Shown: positions 8,678-18,412, counted from the stretch's first letter. The stretch is DNA of 64,000 nt from Nocardia sp. NBC_01730 (GCF_035920445.1 NZ_CP109162.1:7936001-8000000), one strand, 5' to 3'. Program-made: numbers and translations. Notes: a model not told the origin generated them from the sequence alone.

Positions 8678-10057
8678 TCAGGTCGCTTCGAGGCGGGTCA
8701 TCGCGGCGAGGAGCAGGCTGGTGGTCGGGGCTGATCGGGGTAGATGCAGCCGGGTTTTGCGGGCGTGGCGGGCGATGCGGCCGGGTAGTGAGAACAGGTG
8801 CAGGCGAAGGGTTTTCGGTTCCCATCGGCGGGCGACCTGGCCGGTGAGTGCCAGCATCTGCATCCAGGCGGTCAGATCGAGCGCGAGCGCGACCAGCGCC
8901 AGCCAGATCTGGTTGGCCGCAAAGGATTTGAACGGTAGGTTACGCATTCCGGTGTCCTTACCAGCGCGGATACGATCCTCGCAGCGAGCCCGGCGGCGGT
9001 GGCGCAGCTCGAGATCGGGGATCTGCCCGCGGCGGGTGTTGGTGACGAACGCGGTCAGCCGCAGCCCGTCGAGGTCGGTGAACCGCAGCTGGGCACCCGG
9101 ATGCGGCCTTTCTTTCCGCACGACCAGGCGCATCCCCGCTGGCCAGCCGGATAGGTCGACCATGCCGGTGATCTCGGCAACCCACGCGCCGTCACGAACC
9201 TTCCCGTCGGCGTCGTAGGCGGGGGTCCACACCTTCTTCGGGACCTTGTTGACCGCGTCGACGAGGGCGTCGGTGAGGGTGAACCCGAGCGAGTACTGCA
9301 CCCGCCTCGCGTGGCAGTACTTCACGAATTCGTGGGTGCCGCCGCCGGCGTCGGTGCGCACCAGCACTTTTCGACCGACTCGCCACGAGGGACGCCACGG
9401 CAGCTGGGCCAGCGCGTCAGCGAGAACCTGTTTGTGGTCGGCGGCGGTGTTGGCGCCGGAGTTCCCGGGCCGCAGCAGCATCACCGCGGGCTCGCCGGTG
9501 CCGTCGGGACCGTGGTCGATGAACGCGCACAACGGGTGAAAGCCGTACCCGCGCTTGAAGGTTGGGGCGGCTTTCTCCTTCTCGCTGTGCGCGTCGAGCA
9601 GGGTGGCATCCAGATCGATGATCAACGGATTCTCCGCGTCGATCCCGTGATCGGGTGCTGATTCTCCGGCGCGTTTCCACACCGAGGCCCGCGCCGCGGC
9701 CCGCGCTGATGCAATGGCGGACAACGCTTTCGGTACGTCCTCGGCGAGGGCGGACACCAACCGCGACACCGTCGGATCCGACGCGACCGGCCCGAACATG
9801 GCTGGCTGGGTGCGCAGCAGCGACACATCCGCAGCGCAGTCACCCCCGGCCGCGACCGCGATGGCCAAGTCCAGCACGATCTTGCCCGGATTGTGCGTAG
9901 ACATCGGTTTGCGCCACGGCGCCAACGCCTGCGACAGGCCCTTGACCAGTCCGATCTTCTCCGCGGTGCGCACCAGTAGCAGCGTTCCCGCCTGCGACAC
10001 CAGCCCCGACCCATCCCCGTCCGCGGCCAGCCGCGGATACCACGTAGACTCACGCAC
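8678..10057 (-). CDS. IS1380-family transposase
   Basis: 459 residues from GTG 10057, giving VRESTWYPRLAADGDGSG, the usual IS1380 N-terminus; the longer frame to 10156 has no support. It contains GTLLLVRTAEKIGL, then the DDE residues in LIIDLDATLLDAHSEKEK, VLVRTDAGGGTHEFVKY and RRRARCEDRIRAGKDTG. The C-terminus is intact with the usual Arg-rich tail. No frameshift is visible, so this copy may be active. I could not define the outer terminal repeats; a hairpin lies just upstream at 10060-10129. Confidence 0.9.
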   Translation of the reverse strand: MRESTWYPRLAADGDGSGLVSQAGTLLLVRTAEKIGLVKGLSQALAPWRKPMSTHNPGKIVLDLAIAVAAGGDCAADVSLLRTQPAMFGPVASDPTVSRLVSALAEDVPKALSAIASARAAARASVWKRAGESAPDHGIDAENPLIIDLDATLLDAHSEKEKAAPTFKRGYGFHPLCAFIDHGPDGTGEPAVMLLRPGNSGANTAADHKQVLADALAQLPWRPSWRVGRKVLVRTDAGGGTHEFVKYCHARRVQYSLGFTLTDALVDAVNKVPKKVWTPAYDADGKVRDGAWVAEITGMVDLSGWPAGMRLVVRKERPHPGAQLRFTDLDGLRLTAFVTNTRRGQIPDLELRHRRRARCEDRIRAGKDTGMRNLPFKSFAANQIWLALVALALDLTAWMQMLALTGQVARRWEPKTLRLHLFSLPGRIARHARKTRLHLPRSAPTTSLLLAAMTRLEAT

Positions 10058-10059
10058 CG

Positions 10060-10129
10060 AAAAGGTGTTTCCTTCTTCTGCTGATTCGACTCTCGACAAG
10101 CCGAATTGTCGCAGGTCGGAACACCTTTT
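10060..10129. repeat. Inverted repeat upstream of the IS1380 transposase
   Basis: AAAAGGTGTTTCC at 10060-10072 faces GGAACACCTTTT at 10118-10129, complementary except for one extra T, around a 45-bp spacer. It is placed where an IS1380 element keeps its left end and promoter. It could be part of the terminus or a site bound by the transposase. Confidence 0.5.
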
Positions 10130-10189
10130 CACATATCCAGGGTGCCGACAACTCAAATACCGTGAATGGCGCAGGTTAGTGCTGCGTCC

Positions 10190-11351
10190 TCAAAGGTGAT
10201 AAACAAACCGGCGGCGTAGGGTCCTGGGTTTCGGGGCGGGTCGGCCCCAGACCCATGGTCGTGCTCGGGCGTTGAGGGCGGTGGTGGCCTGGCCGGGTGG
10301 CCTGGTCGATTTCTCGGCTGTCGGTGAAGGTCTGGCCGGCGAGAGCCTCTCGCCGGAAGACCCGCCACCACGCCTCTTGGAGGTTGAGCCAGCACGCCCT
10401 GACGGGGATGAAGGCGTGTTTGATCCGGGGGTCCTCGAGCCATGCGCGGGTGGATTTGCTGTTGTGGCTGGACAGGTTGTCGGTTATCACGTAGATGTCG
10501 CCGTGGGGGGTTGTCGTGTTCGATCATCTCGAGGAATCTTTGATAGTTGATGCTGTTGCGCGAGGACGCGGTGAGCGTGACGACGTGGCCATCGCGGACG
10601 CGGAACGATCCGTAGACCCAGGTCCTGTCCGGGCCTCGTGAGTACTCCAGGGGCGCCTTGATCCTGTGCCCGCCGACCGACCACCCCGGTGCGGGTCCGA
10701 AGGTGCGGGGCGAGACCGGACCTAACTCGTCGGCGCAGACGACCGTCGCGCCCTCGGGTGGCTGCGTGTAGAGACCGACGATGTGGGTCCTTTTTGGGAC
10801 GAAGTACGGGTCCTTGCTCGTCGTCCACGAACGCGGACGGCGCCATCGAACACCCTCTGCCACAAGTATTCTGCGTACCTGACTGCGACCGACGACGATG
10901 CCTTCGCCGCGCAGCGCTTCCGTCAACGCGTCCAGTGTCCAGCGCGACCCGGCCGCGTCCTTCTCGGCGCGCAGTTCGCCATCGGGATGCCGTGTCAAAC
11001 GCCCCAGCGGTGTCGTGGCGACCAAGGTCACGATGCGGCTGCGCTCGGCTTCACTCAGTCGAGGCTTACGCCCTGCCCCAGGGCGATCCCCCAGCCCATC
11101 CAGGCCGTGAGAGTTGAACCGGTGCAACCGCTCTCGCACTGTCTGTGGATGGCAGCCCAGCTCGCCAGCGATCTCCGCGGTGGACTTACCGTCCCAACTC
11201 GCCGTGATCATCCGAGCCCGCCGGATGCAATCCCCAGGCGCATGCCGAGCTGCGGCCAGCTTCCAGACCGAGCGCAGGAGCGGTGAGATGGCCGGCGTCT
11301 GAGGTCTCGTGGGCCGATGCGCCTATCGAGTTCTTCGTCGGTCAGCAGCAT
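10190..11351 (-). pseudogene. IS630-family transposase with at least three frameshifts
   Basis: The pieces in order are: LLTDEELDRRIG from ATG 11351; shift; SVWKLAAARHAPGDCIRRAR, then the helix-turn-helix STAEIAGELGCHPQTVRERL; the catalytic region with VVCADELGPVSP (first Asp) and NSINYQRFLEMIEHD; a shift at a G6 run near 10505; VITDNLSSHNSKSTRAWLED (second Asp); and, after another shift near 10280, ALNARARPWVWGRP to a stop at 10190. Every expected IS630 block is present but split over frames, so the copy is dead unless these are assembly errors. Confidence 0.85.
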
Positions 11352-11609
11352 CAACGTATTGATCTCAGACTCCACGGTGGGTGCGGATGACAGAGGATCC
11401 GCGGCGTCATTGTCGGGTAGCACGCGCTATCGGGGATGCGGGTTCCGAGGCAGCACGTCGCCGACAGCGCGACCGTGTGAGGTGATGGGCCTTTGTGGAG
11501 CAGTTCGCGGGTCTGGTGTGCCATGATCGGCGGCTGCCCATCCTTCCCGGGGTGACGGAACTCGCGGGGCGGTTTGTCTGCCCGGCCTGTCGCCGGGCAG
11601 GCTGGGCAG

Positions 11610-12551
11610 GTGCCGATCTCACCGCCACAGGACGTCGCCGACAATATCGGGCAGGTTTTCCGGGAACGCGGGAATCGATGGCTCGCCGAGTTGCCCGGCG
11701 TCGTGGAGGCACGCTGCGCGGCGTGGGGATTGGACGTGATCGGGGACGGATTCACAGGTGGCACGCATTCGTACGTGGCTCCGGTCAGACGGAGCGACGG
11801 GTCGGTGGCGGTGCTGAAGGTTCCGGTCGTCGATGCGGAGAACGTGGGGGAGCCGACCGGGCTGTTCTGCTATCAGGGCCAGGGGGCCGTACGGCTGTAC
11901 GAATTCGATTCCGGGTCCGGGGCGATGCTGCTGGAATGGGCGCGGCCGGGGACCGAACTGGTGTACCAGCCCGGTTTCCCGAGTCTCGAGGGCCGGCCGG
12001 AGAACGTCGAGAAAGTCGAGCTCGCCTGCCGGTTGTACCGGCGGCTGCGGCGCGAACCCGTCAGCGTTCCGGAGAACTATCCCGCGCTGCCCGCGGTCGT
12101 CGACGTGGTGGCGGTGTGGACCCGGTGCTTTGTCGATCCGGAACTCACTGTGGTGCAGGCGATTCCGGCTCCGCTCCTGGAGCGGGCGGCAGAATGGTGC
12201 GAAAAGCTTGCGGTGCCCGACGGGCCTCTGCTGATCGTCAACCGGGACACCCACCTCGGCAATATCGTCGCGGCTGAACGGGAGCCGTGGCTGCTCATCG
12301 ATCCGAAGGCGTATCTGGGTGAGGCAGCCTTCGACGCGGGCTTCCTGGTGATGATTCAGGTGCAGAGTGCACCCGAGCCGGACCATGCCGGGAGGGTCGT
12401 CGAGCGCACCGCGGCCGCGCTGGACATCGACACCGATCGCGCCCGAGGCTGGGCGTTCATGCGTGCGATGGAGGAAATCGTCTGGGCCGTCGAAGACGAG
12501 GAACCGGACGATCTGCGGCTGCACCTGGCCGTCGCGACCGCACTGGCTTGA
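11610..12551 (+). CDS. Aminoglycoside (streptomycin) 6-phosphotransferase-like kinase
   Basis: About 313 residues from GTG 11610. It has the order of features of the APH(6)/hydroxyurea kinase family (PF04655): an N-terminal lobe with GFTGGTHSYVAPV and a lysine in VAVLKVPVVDAEN; the hinge MLLEWARPGTEL; the catalytic loop IVNRDTHLGNIV; and the metal loop LLIDPKAYLGEAAFD. In the usual catalytic loop the motif is HGDLHxGN; here the first His is Asn (NRDTHLGN), while the catalytic Asp and the Asn are kept. Substrate cannot be told from sequence. It may phosphorylate an aminoglycoside or an unrelated alcohol. Confidence 0.8.
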   Translation: MPISPPQDVADNIGQVFRERGNRWLAELPGVVEARCAAWGLDVIGDGFTGGTHSYVAPVRRSDGSVAVLKVPVVDAENVGEPTGLFCYQGQGAVRLYEFDSGSGAMLLEWARPGTELVYQPGFPSLEGRPENVEKVELACRLYRRLRREPVSVPENYPALPAVVDVVAVWTRCFVDPELTVVQAIPAPLLERAAEWCEKLAVPDGPLLIVNRDTHLGNIVAAEREPWLLIDPKAYLGEAAFDAGFLVMIQVQSAPEPDHAGRVVERTAAALDIDTDRARGWAFMRAMEEIVWAVEDEEPDDLRLHLAVATALA

Positions 12552-12808
12552 TCCTCAGCGGCGGTACTGGACCTCGACGTACTCGGTACCGAATCCGGGG
12601 TCACCGGGTGAGCGTCACTCTCGGCGTCAAACGCGATGACGCCGCCAACCCGGTCGGGATCAGCATGCGGCGGGGCGACTGGCTGTCTCGCGTCGAACTG
12701 ACAAAGCTGCGGCATGGTTCGGTCATGCGACGGGTGCAGCCTGTAGCGTCAGCCCGGTGCGAGCCTTCTGACCACCTCGAGGTGGGCCGGTGTCTGTGGC
12801 CTGGTCCG

Positions 12809-12835
12809 ATGCCCGCCGCCGATGGCGGCGGGCAT
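12809..12835. terminator. Perfect hairpin between convergent genes
   Basis: ATGCCCGCCGCC, loop GAT, GGCGGCGGGCAT: a perfect 12-bp stem with a 3-base loop, 26 bases past the stop of the minus-strand lipase and 258 bases past the plus-strand kinase. It has no U-tract, as is common for high-GC actinobacteria. It could end transcription in both directions. 12552-12808 holds no supported gene. Confidence 0.6.
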
Positions 12836-12860
12836 TGCATTCGGTCCGGTGGGTCGGCGC

Positions 12861-14177
12861 TTACTGCACCACACACCCCGGGGCCGGTGGCGTGCCGGCG
12901 AAGCGGTCGGCGAGGAATTTCATGCCGCCGAATGCTTCGCCCGCGGCGGCTCCGATATGCGTCGGGAACGGCGAGTGGATCGCGGTGAGGGTGGCGCCCT
13001 GAGCGCAGTAGGTATCCACGAGGGCGGTGTAGCCGGCGACGGGGATCTTCTCGTCGGACACGCTGTGGTACAGATACAGCGGGGTGTCGGGGGCGGTGCC
13101 GCCGAGTTCGTTGGGCGTGGCTGCGTTGCGGAAAGCGGGCTGCGCTAGCAAGTCCGGGACCGCGGCGAAGTCTTCGATGTGAATGTCGGGGTATTTCTGA
13201 GCCAGATCCGCACTGCAGGCGGACGTGTCTGTGGCGAGCAGCGCGCGGCGGCCCTGGTCGTTCAGCAAGTCGGCCAGCTGGGAGTCGGGTTCGTTGCGGG
13301 CCAGCCCGAGCAGGATCAGTAATCCCCCAACGGCGCCGTCGGCGCGTTGTGCCATGGTCGGGATATCGGTGGGGACTCCGCCGGCGCTGGTGCCGACGAT
13401 CCGCACGTCTGGTGCGTACTCCCGGCGCAACTGCGTGGCCCACAGCGTGGCGAAGGCTCCGCTCGAGTATCCCCATGTGCCGATCGGGCTCGAGGCATCG
13501 ATGCCGACCGGCGGGAAGGACCGTGCGGCCCGGATTCCGTCCAGGACTCCACGCCCGGATGTCACGCCGTCGAAGAGTCGGGACTGCGGCCCTTCGTAGT
13601 CGCTGACCACGACGGCCCATCCGCGCCGCAGTGCGTCCGCGATGAACGGCGCATCCTGCATGGTGCTCGCCATGTCGGTGGCGCTTCCGCCGCGCAGCGT
13701 GGAGGACGGCGCGCACCGGCTGTCGAGACTGTTCTCGGGTATCTGGTAGGACAACACCGGCCGCGGCCCGGTCCATGGCACCGGTGGCACCAGGACCGTC
13801 GTCACGTTCAGCTGCGGATGCTCTTCGGAATCGGTTGTGCGATAACGTAATTGCCACGCCGCCACCGGTATCGGCAGGCCGAGCAGTGTGATCGTCCGCG
13901 ACCCGAGCACCGCTCCGTTCGGATGCGATGCGAGATCGGCGGGTGCGGCATAGAAGGGATCGTCACGAGGGGGCGGCACTGCGGCTCGCGCGACCGGCAT
14001 CGACAATGCTGCCGGCAGCGTGATCAACGCGAGCGCGAGGATCGCAAGCCATTGCCGACCGATCCGCCACCACATCACTGGTTGCCAGGGCGCGCCGTCG
14101 ACCGGCAGGCCAGGCGCATCGGTAGCTGTGCAGCACGCATTTTTCCGATATGTCGATAACGTATTCCCGGATTCCAT
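12861..14177 (-). CDS. Secretory lipase family (PF03583) esterase
   Basis: 438 residues from ATG 14177, which has GGGAGG at good spacing. A signal segment (LAILALALITLPAAL, ending ARAA) lies unusually far in, at residues ~42-66, so an internal ATG at 14075 is an alternative start. The alpha/beta-hydrolase nucleophile elbow is GTWGYSSGAFATLW (G-Y-S-S-G). Candidate acid and base are the Asp in HSVSDEKIPVAG and the His in FPTHIGAA. Conserved family blocks such as VVSDYEGPQ and TSAGGVPTDI are present. It should act outside the membrane on triacylglycerols or other lipid esters, as in mycobacterial and nocardial relatives. Confidence 0.88.
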   Translation of the reverse strand: MESGNTLSTYRKNACCTATDAPGLPVDGAPWQPVMWWRIGRQWLAILALALITLPAALSMPVARAAVPPPRDDPFYAAPADLASHPNGAVLGSRTITLLGLPIPVAAWQLRYRTTDSEEHPQLNVTTVLVPPVPWTGPRPVLSYQIPENSLDSRCAPSSTLRGGSATDMASTMQDAPFIADALRRGWAVVVSDYEGPQSRLFDGVTSGRGVLDGIRAARSFPPVGIDASSPIGTWGYSSGAFATLWATQLRREYAPDVRIVGTSAGGVPTDIPTMAQRADGAVGGLLILLGLARNEPDSQLADLLNDQGRRALLATDTSACSADLAQKYPDIHIEDFAAVPDLLAQPAFRNAATPNELGGTAPDTPLYLYHSVSDEKIPVAGYTALVDTYCAQGATLTAIHSPFPTHIGAAAGEAFGGMKFLADRFAGTPPAPGCVVQ

Positions 14178-14630
14178 CGCGCCTCCCGCGTCCGACTATC
14201 CGACGCGCAGGCACTGCGGGCCCGCACCGACCCGTTACACCGTTTTGGGTCCAGATCACGATAGCATAACGACTCCATGTTCACAGCTGAAAAGTTTCGA
14301 CAACTGTTATCGCCGCCCAGCAAGGATGAGAAGGCCCGCTTGACCGAGCCGATACCAGCGCGGGTGCTGGCATAGACATGGCAGGCAATTGCTTGGCATA
14401 CGCTGCTATCGCGCCAACCTGTGATCCGTGCGCGTCGGCGCGCCCCACAAAATATGATGTAGAAGGCTCAACCCCGATGTGACCGGGGAAAGTATGGGTG
14501 ATGCACCTGGGAAACTCTGCTCAGCCTGGCCAGTTTCAGCAAACGGCAGTATGGTCGCGGTTCGAGACCCCGAAAATGGCTGTGCGGCAGAAACAGGATG
14601 CGTACACGGAGGTCACGGGCAGGAGATACG
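14178..14630. other. Intergenic region between divergent exported hydrolases
   Basis: No gene is supported. It should hold both divergent promoters. A short hairpin, CCCCG-ATGTGAC-CGGGG, lies at about 14472-14488. AGGAG precedes the plus-strand start at 14631. No recognisable operator was found. Confidence 0.4.
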
Positions 14631-16154
14631 ATGCCGATACTGTGGATTCGAGGGCTCGTACTGGGGGTCATATCGGCAGCCACATTCGCCACATTGCCTA
14701 TGGGGCTGGCAAGCGCCGATCCGGTCGATGACATACCGGGTGGGCTGGAGTCGTCCTATCACCAGCAGCTGGACTGGAAGCCGTGTAACGACGCGGCTCT
14801 CGATGGGGCGGGGGCTCAGTGCGCGGGCGTTGTCGTACCGCTCGACTACAACCGACCGGACTCACGCACGCTGACCGTAGCGATCTCGCGCATCCCGGCC
14901 ACCGACCCGGCCCGCAGGCGCGGGATCATGCTGTCCAACCCCGGCGGTCCCGGCGGTCCGGGCCTGAGCATGATGGTCGACCTCCAAAATCGGCTCACGC
15001 CGGATGTCCGTGCCCAGTACGACCTGATCGGCATGGACCCGCGTGGTATCGGCAGATCGGACCCGATGAAATGTGTGCTGCCGCTGCCCACCATGTTGTT
15101 CTCGGCCGGCTTCGACGCCTTCGGTTACGCGCGCGACGCCACCCTGGCCGCCGCGTTCGCGGCTTCCTGCGTAGCACCCGATCGTGAGAAGGCCCGGTCC
15201 ATCACCACCCGCAATACCGCCAGGGACATGGATGTCATCCGCAGCGCATTCGGTGAACGCGAGCTCAACTATTACGGCGGCTCCTACGGCACCTACCTGG
15301 GCGCGGTGTACGCGCAGATGTTCCCTCAGCGCACTGACCGGATCGTGCTGGACAGCGCCATCGACCCGGACCGCTACTGGATCGGCACGTACCAGGACAT
15401 GGGTGCCGTCAACGAGGCCGGGCTCGACGACTGGGCGACCTGGGCGGCCCGCCACGACGCCGACTACCACTTCGGTAGCAGCGGACCGCAGGTCCGAGCC
15501 TTTGTCGAGGACATGATCCGACGTGCCGCCACGCATCCGGTGATCGGCAACGGCTATCTCATCGATGAACACACCGTACCGATGATGCTGCTGGCGCTGT
15601 TGTCGAATCCGCAGAAGAACGCCAACCTCGCCGAGGTCGTGCGGCTGGTAGCCGACGCAGTGTCCGGGCTGCCCATCGACATGGGGCAGCTGAAAGCGAA
15701 GATCAGCGGCCCCGTTCAGATGGACGCCTCGGGCATGGCCGCAGTCCTGTGCGGCGACAAGGGCGCGCCCCGAGATCCGGCCTGGTATCGCCGCAACATC
15801 GAAAGCGTCCGGGCGAGCCAACCGGTGTTCGGCGCGTTCGCCAACAACATCACCGCCTGCGCGTTCTGGCCGGACCCGATCGAGCCACCCACCACGGTGC
15901 ACAACTCGACGCCGGCCCTGATCTTGCAGGCGACCCGCGATACCCGCACCCCCTACCAGCAAGGCGTTGCACTGCACCAGGACCTGACAGCGTCACGAAT
16001 GGTCACATTGGCGGACACCCGCGTTCACGGCATCCTCCGCGCCGATCTGAGCCAGTGCGTGAACGACATCGTCAACACCTACTTCGGTGACGGCACCCTC
16101 CCCGGTGCCGACCTCACCTGCCAACCCGACCCCAACTCTCTCCCCGACAACTAG
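14631..16154 (+). CDS. Secreted alpha/beta hydrolase, TAP-like (tripeptidyl aminopeptidase family)
   Basis: 507 residues from ATG 14631 (AGGAG ten bases upstream). Signal peptide at residues 1-28, ending GLASADP. The family signature blocks are in order: CAGVVVPLDYNRPDS, LSNPGGPGGPG (oxyanion region), IGMDPRGIGRSDP, the nucleophile elbow YYGGSYGTYLGAVYA, and a C-terminal TAP-like domain with LILQATRDTRTPYQQG (Asp) and ADTRVHGI (His). The catalytic triad therefore looks complete. Such mycobacterial and nocardial enzymes are cell-wall or secreted esterases or aminopeptidases. It is divergent from the secretory lipase. Confidence 0.9.
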   Translation: MPILWIRGLVLGVISAATFATLPMGLASADPVDDIPGGLESSYHQQLDWKPCNDAALDGAGAQCAGVVVPLDYNRPDSRTLTVAISRIPATDPARRRGIMLSNPGGPGGPGLSMMVDLQNRLTPDVRAQYDLIGMDPRGIGRSDPMKCVLPLPTMLFSAGFDAFGYARDATLAAAFAASCVAPDREKARSITTRNTARDMDVIRSAFGERELNYYGGSYGTYLGAVYAQMFPQRTDRIVLDSAIDPDRYWIGTYQDMGAVNEAGLDDWATWAARHDADYHFGSSGPQVRAFVEDMIRRAATHPVIGNGYLIDEHTVPMMLLALLSNPQKNANLAEVVRLVADAVSGLPIDMGQLKAKISGPVQMDASGMAAVLCGDKGAPRDPAWYRRNIESVRASQPVFGAFANNITACAFWPDPIEPPTTVHNSTPALILQATRDTRTPYQQGVALHQDLTASRMVTLADTRVHGILRADLSQCVNDIVNTYFGDGTLPGADLTCQPDPNSLPDN

Positions 16155-16249
16155 CCCGCAGTGTCCGCTTCCTCGGCTGTGCCGGTGGTATGGCTTCTCG
16201 AACTGCGGACTCGCCTGTGCAGGAGGGGTTTCGCCGGATCGAGGTCGGC

Positions 16250-16681
16250 CTAGCGGTCGGTCCTGGTGTCGACGGTGCCCACGATCAGGTCGGTCGGCGC
16301 GGTGATCGCGTCGGCGGCGGTTGCCGCCCTCGGTTCAACTCGGCGGCAATCGCCTCGGCCGCACCCAGTACGCCGACGCAGCGCAGCCGAAGCGCTTCGG
16401 TCGTGAGGCTGGAGTGTGGCGGCCATCAACTCTGTGTAGCTGTCGAACATCTCATACCGGATCGCCTCCATTTCCGGATTTCCCTTCAGCGCAGCGGAAA
16501 TGGCGTCGAATTCCGGCATTTCGGTGGCGCAGGCGAAGTATGCGGTGCTCATGACGCGGGCGATCTCATCGGCGGGCGGGGCAGCGCCCCTTGACCGCAC
16601 TCGGCGTCGCCCTCGGCGTCGAACGATTGCTCGGTCTGCGCGGCGAAGCCGTGGCGCCGGGCACCCACACCCCGGAGGCAT
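16250..16681 (-). pseudogene. TetR-like regulator C-terminal remnant
   Basis: The most protein-like part is ADEIARVMSTAYFACATEMP, continuing through DAISAALKGNPEMEAIRYEM and MFDSYTELMAATLQP. The helical continuation LTTEALRLRCVGVLGAAEAI appears in another frame, and a DAITAPTDLIVGTVD tail returns to the first. No helix-turn-helix is left. The pattern suits the ligand-binding half of a TetR-type regulator with several frameshifts, but the family call is tentative. Confidence 0.4.
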
Positions 16682-16758
16682 TACTCGACCCGGCCTACGC
16701 GGTCGAGCGGATGGTAGAGATCGGCACTACGTTCGTCGGCGCACGAGGCGACAGCTGA
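16591..16758 (+). pseudogene. C-terminal fragment of a saccharopine-dehydrogenase-like oxidoreductase
   Basis: The frame reads LTALGVALGVERLLGLRGEA and ends VERMVEIGTTFVGARGDS, stop. This is the C-terminus style of the NAD-binding saccharopine dehydrogenase-like family (about 350-400 residues when complete). Everything upstream is missing and replaced by the antisense TetR-like remnant. Confidence 0.5.
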
Positions 16759-16844
16759 ACGCCCGGATGGGTCTCTAGCGATCTTCTGGGCGTGGTGGCC
16801 GTATTCGGTTGCGGCCCTGCTGCTCTTGGGTATGGACTGATCTC

Positions 16845-17180
16845 ATGACCTCCTCCCGTGATCTGTCCGGACGCGTCGCGGTCGTCACTGGTGTCAGTCG
16901 CCGTCAGGGGATCGGTTTCGCTGTCGCGTGGCGACTGGCAGCGATGGGCGCACAGTTGTACGTCACCCATTGGGTGCCCCATGACGAGGCTCAGCCGTGG
17001 GGCGCCGACGATATCGGAATGGTGCGGCGAGAGCTCTCGGCGGTATCCCGGGTGTTCGACCGCAGCGTCGATTTCGCTGATCCTGCCGCACCGCAACAGG
17101 TCATCGACGAGGCAGTCGCGGAGTTCGGGCACGTGGATATCCTGGTGGCCAACCACGCCCGCAGCGTGTTCGGCGTGTGA
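16845..17180 (+). pseudogene. Short-chain dehydrogenase/reductase, N-terminal half only
   Basis: From ATG 16845: SGRVAVVTGVSRRQGIGFAV is the SDR nucleotide-binding glycine motif, and FGHVDILVANHARS is the beta-4 NAG-type motif. SDRs run to ~250 residues with a Ser-Tyr-Lys triad; this frame stops at 112 residues, before the triad. It is therefore a non-catalytic truncation. 17181-17316 holds a short unrelated frame (WLPGGVGGRFGIPAGWQAFL) I cannot place. Confidence 0.8.
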
Positions 17181-17316
17181 ACGATGCATGGTTGCCGGGG
17201 GGTGTCGGCGGCCGGTTCGGTATCCCGGCAGGATGGCAAGCATTCCTGGAGCGGGCGGCGGCCGGTGAGCGATAGGTATGCTGCGAAGGCTTGGTTTGGT
17301 GGGTGGCCGATAGATC

Positions 17317-17727
17317 GTGAGCGGGGTGGCTAGGCGATTGGCTGATTTCGACAGCGGTGGCGCGTTGCGGGCGGAGATCGCGGCCTTCTATGCCGGTTTC
17401 GGGCAGCCGGAGGTGCTGCAGGCAGCGTTCCGGGGGGCTGTTTTGTTGGTGCCGTTGGTTGATGATGATCGCCTGTGCACATCCCGGCTCGGGGGTGTCG
17501 ATTGGATCTGCGCGTTCACCAGCGTCGAGGAGTACGCCCGGTACATGGCTGCGCGAGGTGTCGCTGGTGATCAGGAGTATCGGTATCAGTCGCTGTTGGG
17601 GTGGCGGCTGGCCGAGTACGCGGCTGGGCGATCGGCCTCGACGGGGGTGGCTGTCGATATCACCGGTTCGGCGCCGATGGCGTTTCCGCCGCAGGTGCCG
17701 GAGGATTCCGCTGGCGAGGGGAGGTAG
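17317..17727 (+). CDS. SseB N-terminal-domain-like protein of an ESX/RHS locus
   Basis: 136 residues from GTG. The central block AVLLVPLVDDDRLCTSRLGG, the FTSVEEYARYMAARG helix and the C-terminal beta strand GVAVDITGSAPMAFPPQ match the SseB_N layout (PF07179). Small SseB-like genes commonly precede WXG-type and toxin genes in nocardial type VII-linked loci. The stop is 2 bases before the start of the next gene, suggesting one operon. A chaperone-like role is inferred from context only. Confidence 0.7.
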   Translation: MSGVARRLADFDSGGALRAEIAAFYAGFGQPEVLQAAFRGAVLLVPLVDDDRLCTSRLGGVDWICAFTSVEEYARYMAARGVAGDQEYRYQSLLGWRLAEYAAGRSASTGVAVDITGSAPMAFPPQVPEDSAGEGR

Positions 17728-17729
17728 CG

Positions 17730-18341
17730 GTGGGGGATCAGCTGGATGTTGACCCTGCGGTGCTGCAGCAGGCTGCGGAGGGGATCACCGGGGTCATCGG
17801 TGAGTTGTCGGATCTGGGTGTGGGGGAGACCGGGGCGATGGGGCGTGGGTTCTCGTTGTTGGCTCTGTCGCCGATGGAGGCGGGTAAGGCGTCGGTGCAG
17901 AACGCGTTCGAGACCTTCACCGAGCGCTGGTCGTGGGGTGTGCGGACGCTGGTGCAGGCGGGCAATGAGATCGCGAAGACGTTGGGGTTGGCGGCGGGGC
18001 GTTATCACATCATTGATGAGAAGTTCTCGAACACGTTCAAGGAGATGTTCACGCAGCTGACGGGGAACCCGCATCTGTCGAAGGAAGAGATTGATGCGCG
18101 GTCGTGGGGAGACACGTTGGCCGACAACCAGTTCAACCAGGTCCGCCACACCGACTACAGCGCCGAATCGTTCCAGAATGCCTTCACCCATAACGGCAGG
18201 AACATCGAGGTGATCGAGGCGGTGGGCCCGGCAGCGTTGGGCAACAACGGTCCGATACCGGGGATCCCGCGGCAGTGGAACACCGGCGCTGCCGAGCGGG
18301 CGGCGGAGATCATGAATGGTCGAGGTGGGGGCGATAAGTGA
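17730..18341 (+). CDS. WXG100/ESX-like helical secreted-protein homologue
   Basis: 203 residues from GTG 17730, taken because the upstream gene stops at 17727. The N-terminal ~90 residues are a WXG-type helical hairpin (VDPAVLQQAAEGITGVIGEL, then TERWSWGVRTLVQAGNEIAK). The C-terminal half is polar, with GNNGPIPGIPRQWN. It overlaps the start of the RHS gene (GTGA at 18338-18341). Position suggests an export partner for the RHS protein through an ESX system. Confidence 0.7.
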   Translation: MGDQLDVDPAVLQQAAEGITGVIGELSDLGVGETGAMGRGFSLLALSPMEAGKASVQNAFETFTERWSWGVRTLVQAGNEIAKTLGLAAGRYHIIDEKFSNTFKEMFTQLTGNPHLSKEEIDARSWGDTLADNQFNQVRHTDYSAESFQNAFTHNGRNIEVIEAVGPAALGNNGPIPGIPRQWNTGAAERAAEIMNGRGGGDK

Positions 18342-18412
18342 GTGGTCTCGGTGATTTCGTCGACAAAGTCGGCGACGCGGTCGAGCACGGCGTCGAATCG
18401 GTCACGCAGACC
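18338..18412 (+). pseudogene. RHS gene, N-terminal fragment
   Basis: From GTG 18338 the frame reads VSGLGDFVDKVGDAVEHGVE, then SVTQT, the start style of nocardial and streptomycete ESX-linked RHS proteins. After ~25 codons it enters IS1634-derived sequence and meets a stop (EPRFGS). The region between this fragment and the resumption at 18923 is missing compared with typical relatives. Confidence 0.7.

Noticed and set aside
14550..14580. tRNA T-arm-like GGTTCGAGACCCC
   Set aside because: No acceptor stem, D-arm or anticodon arm can be drawn around it.
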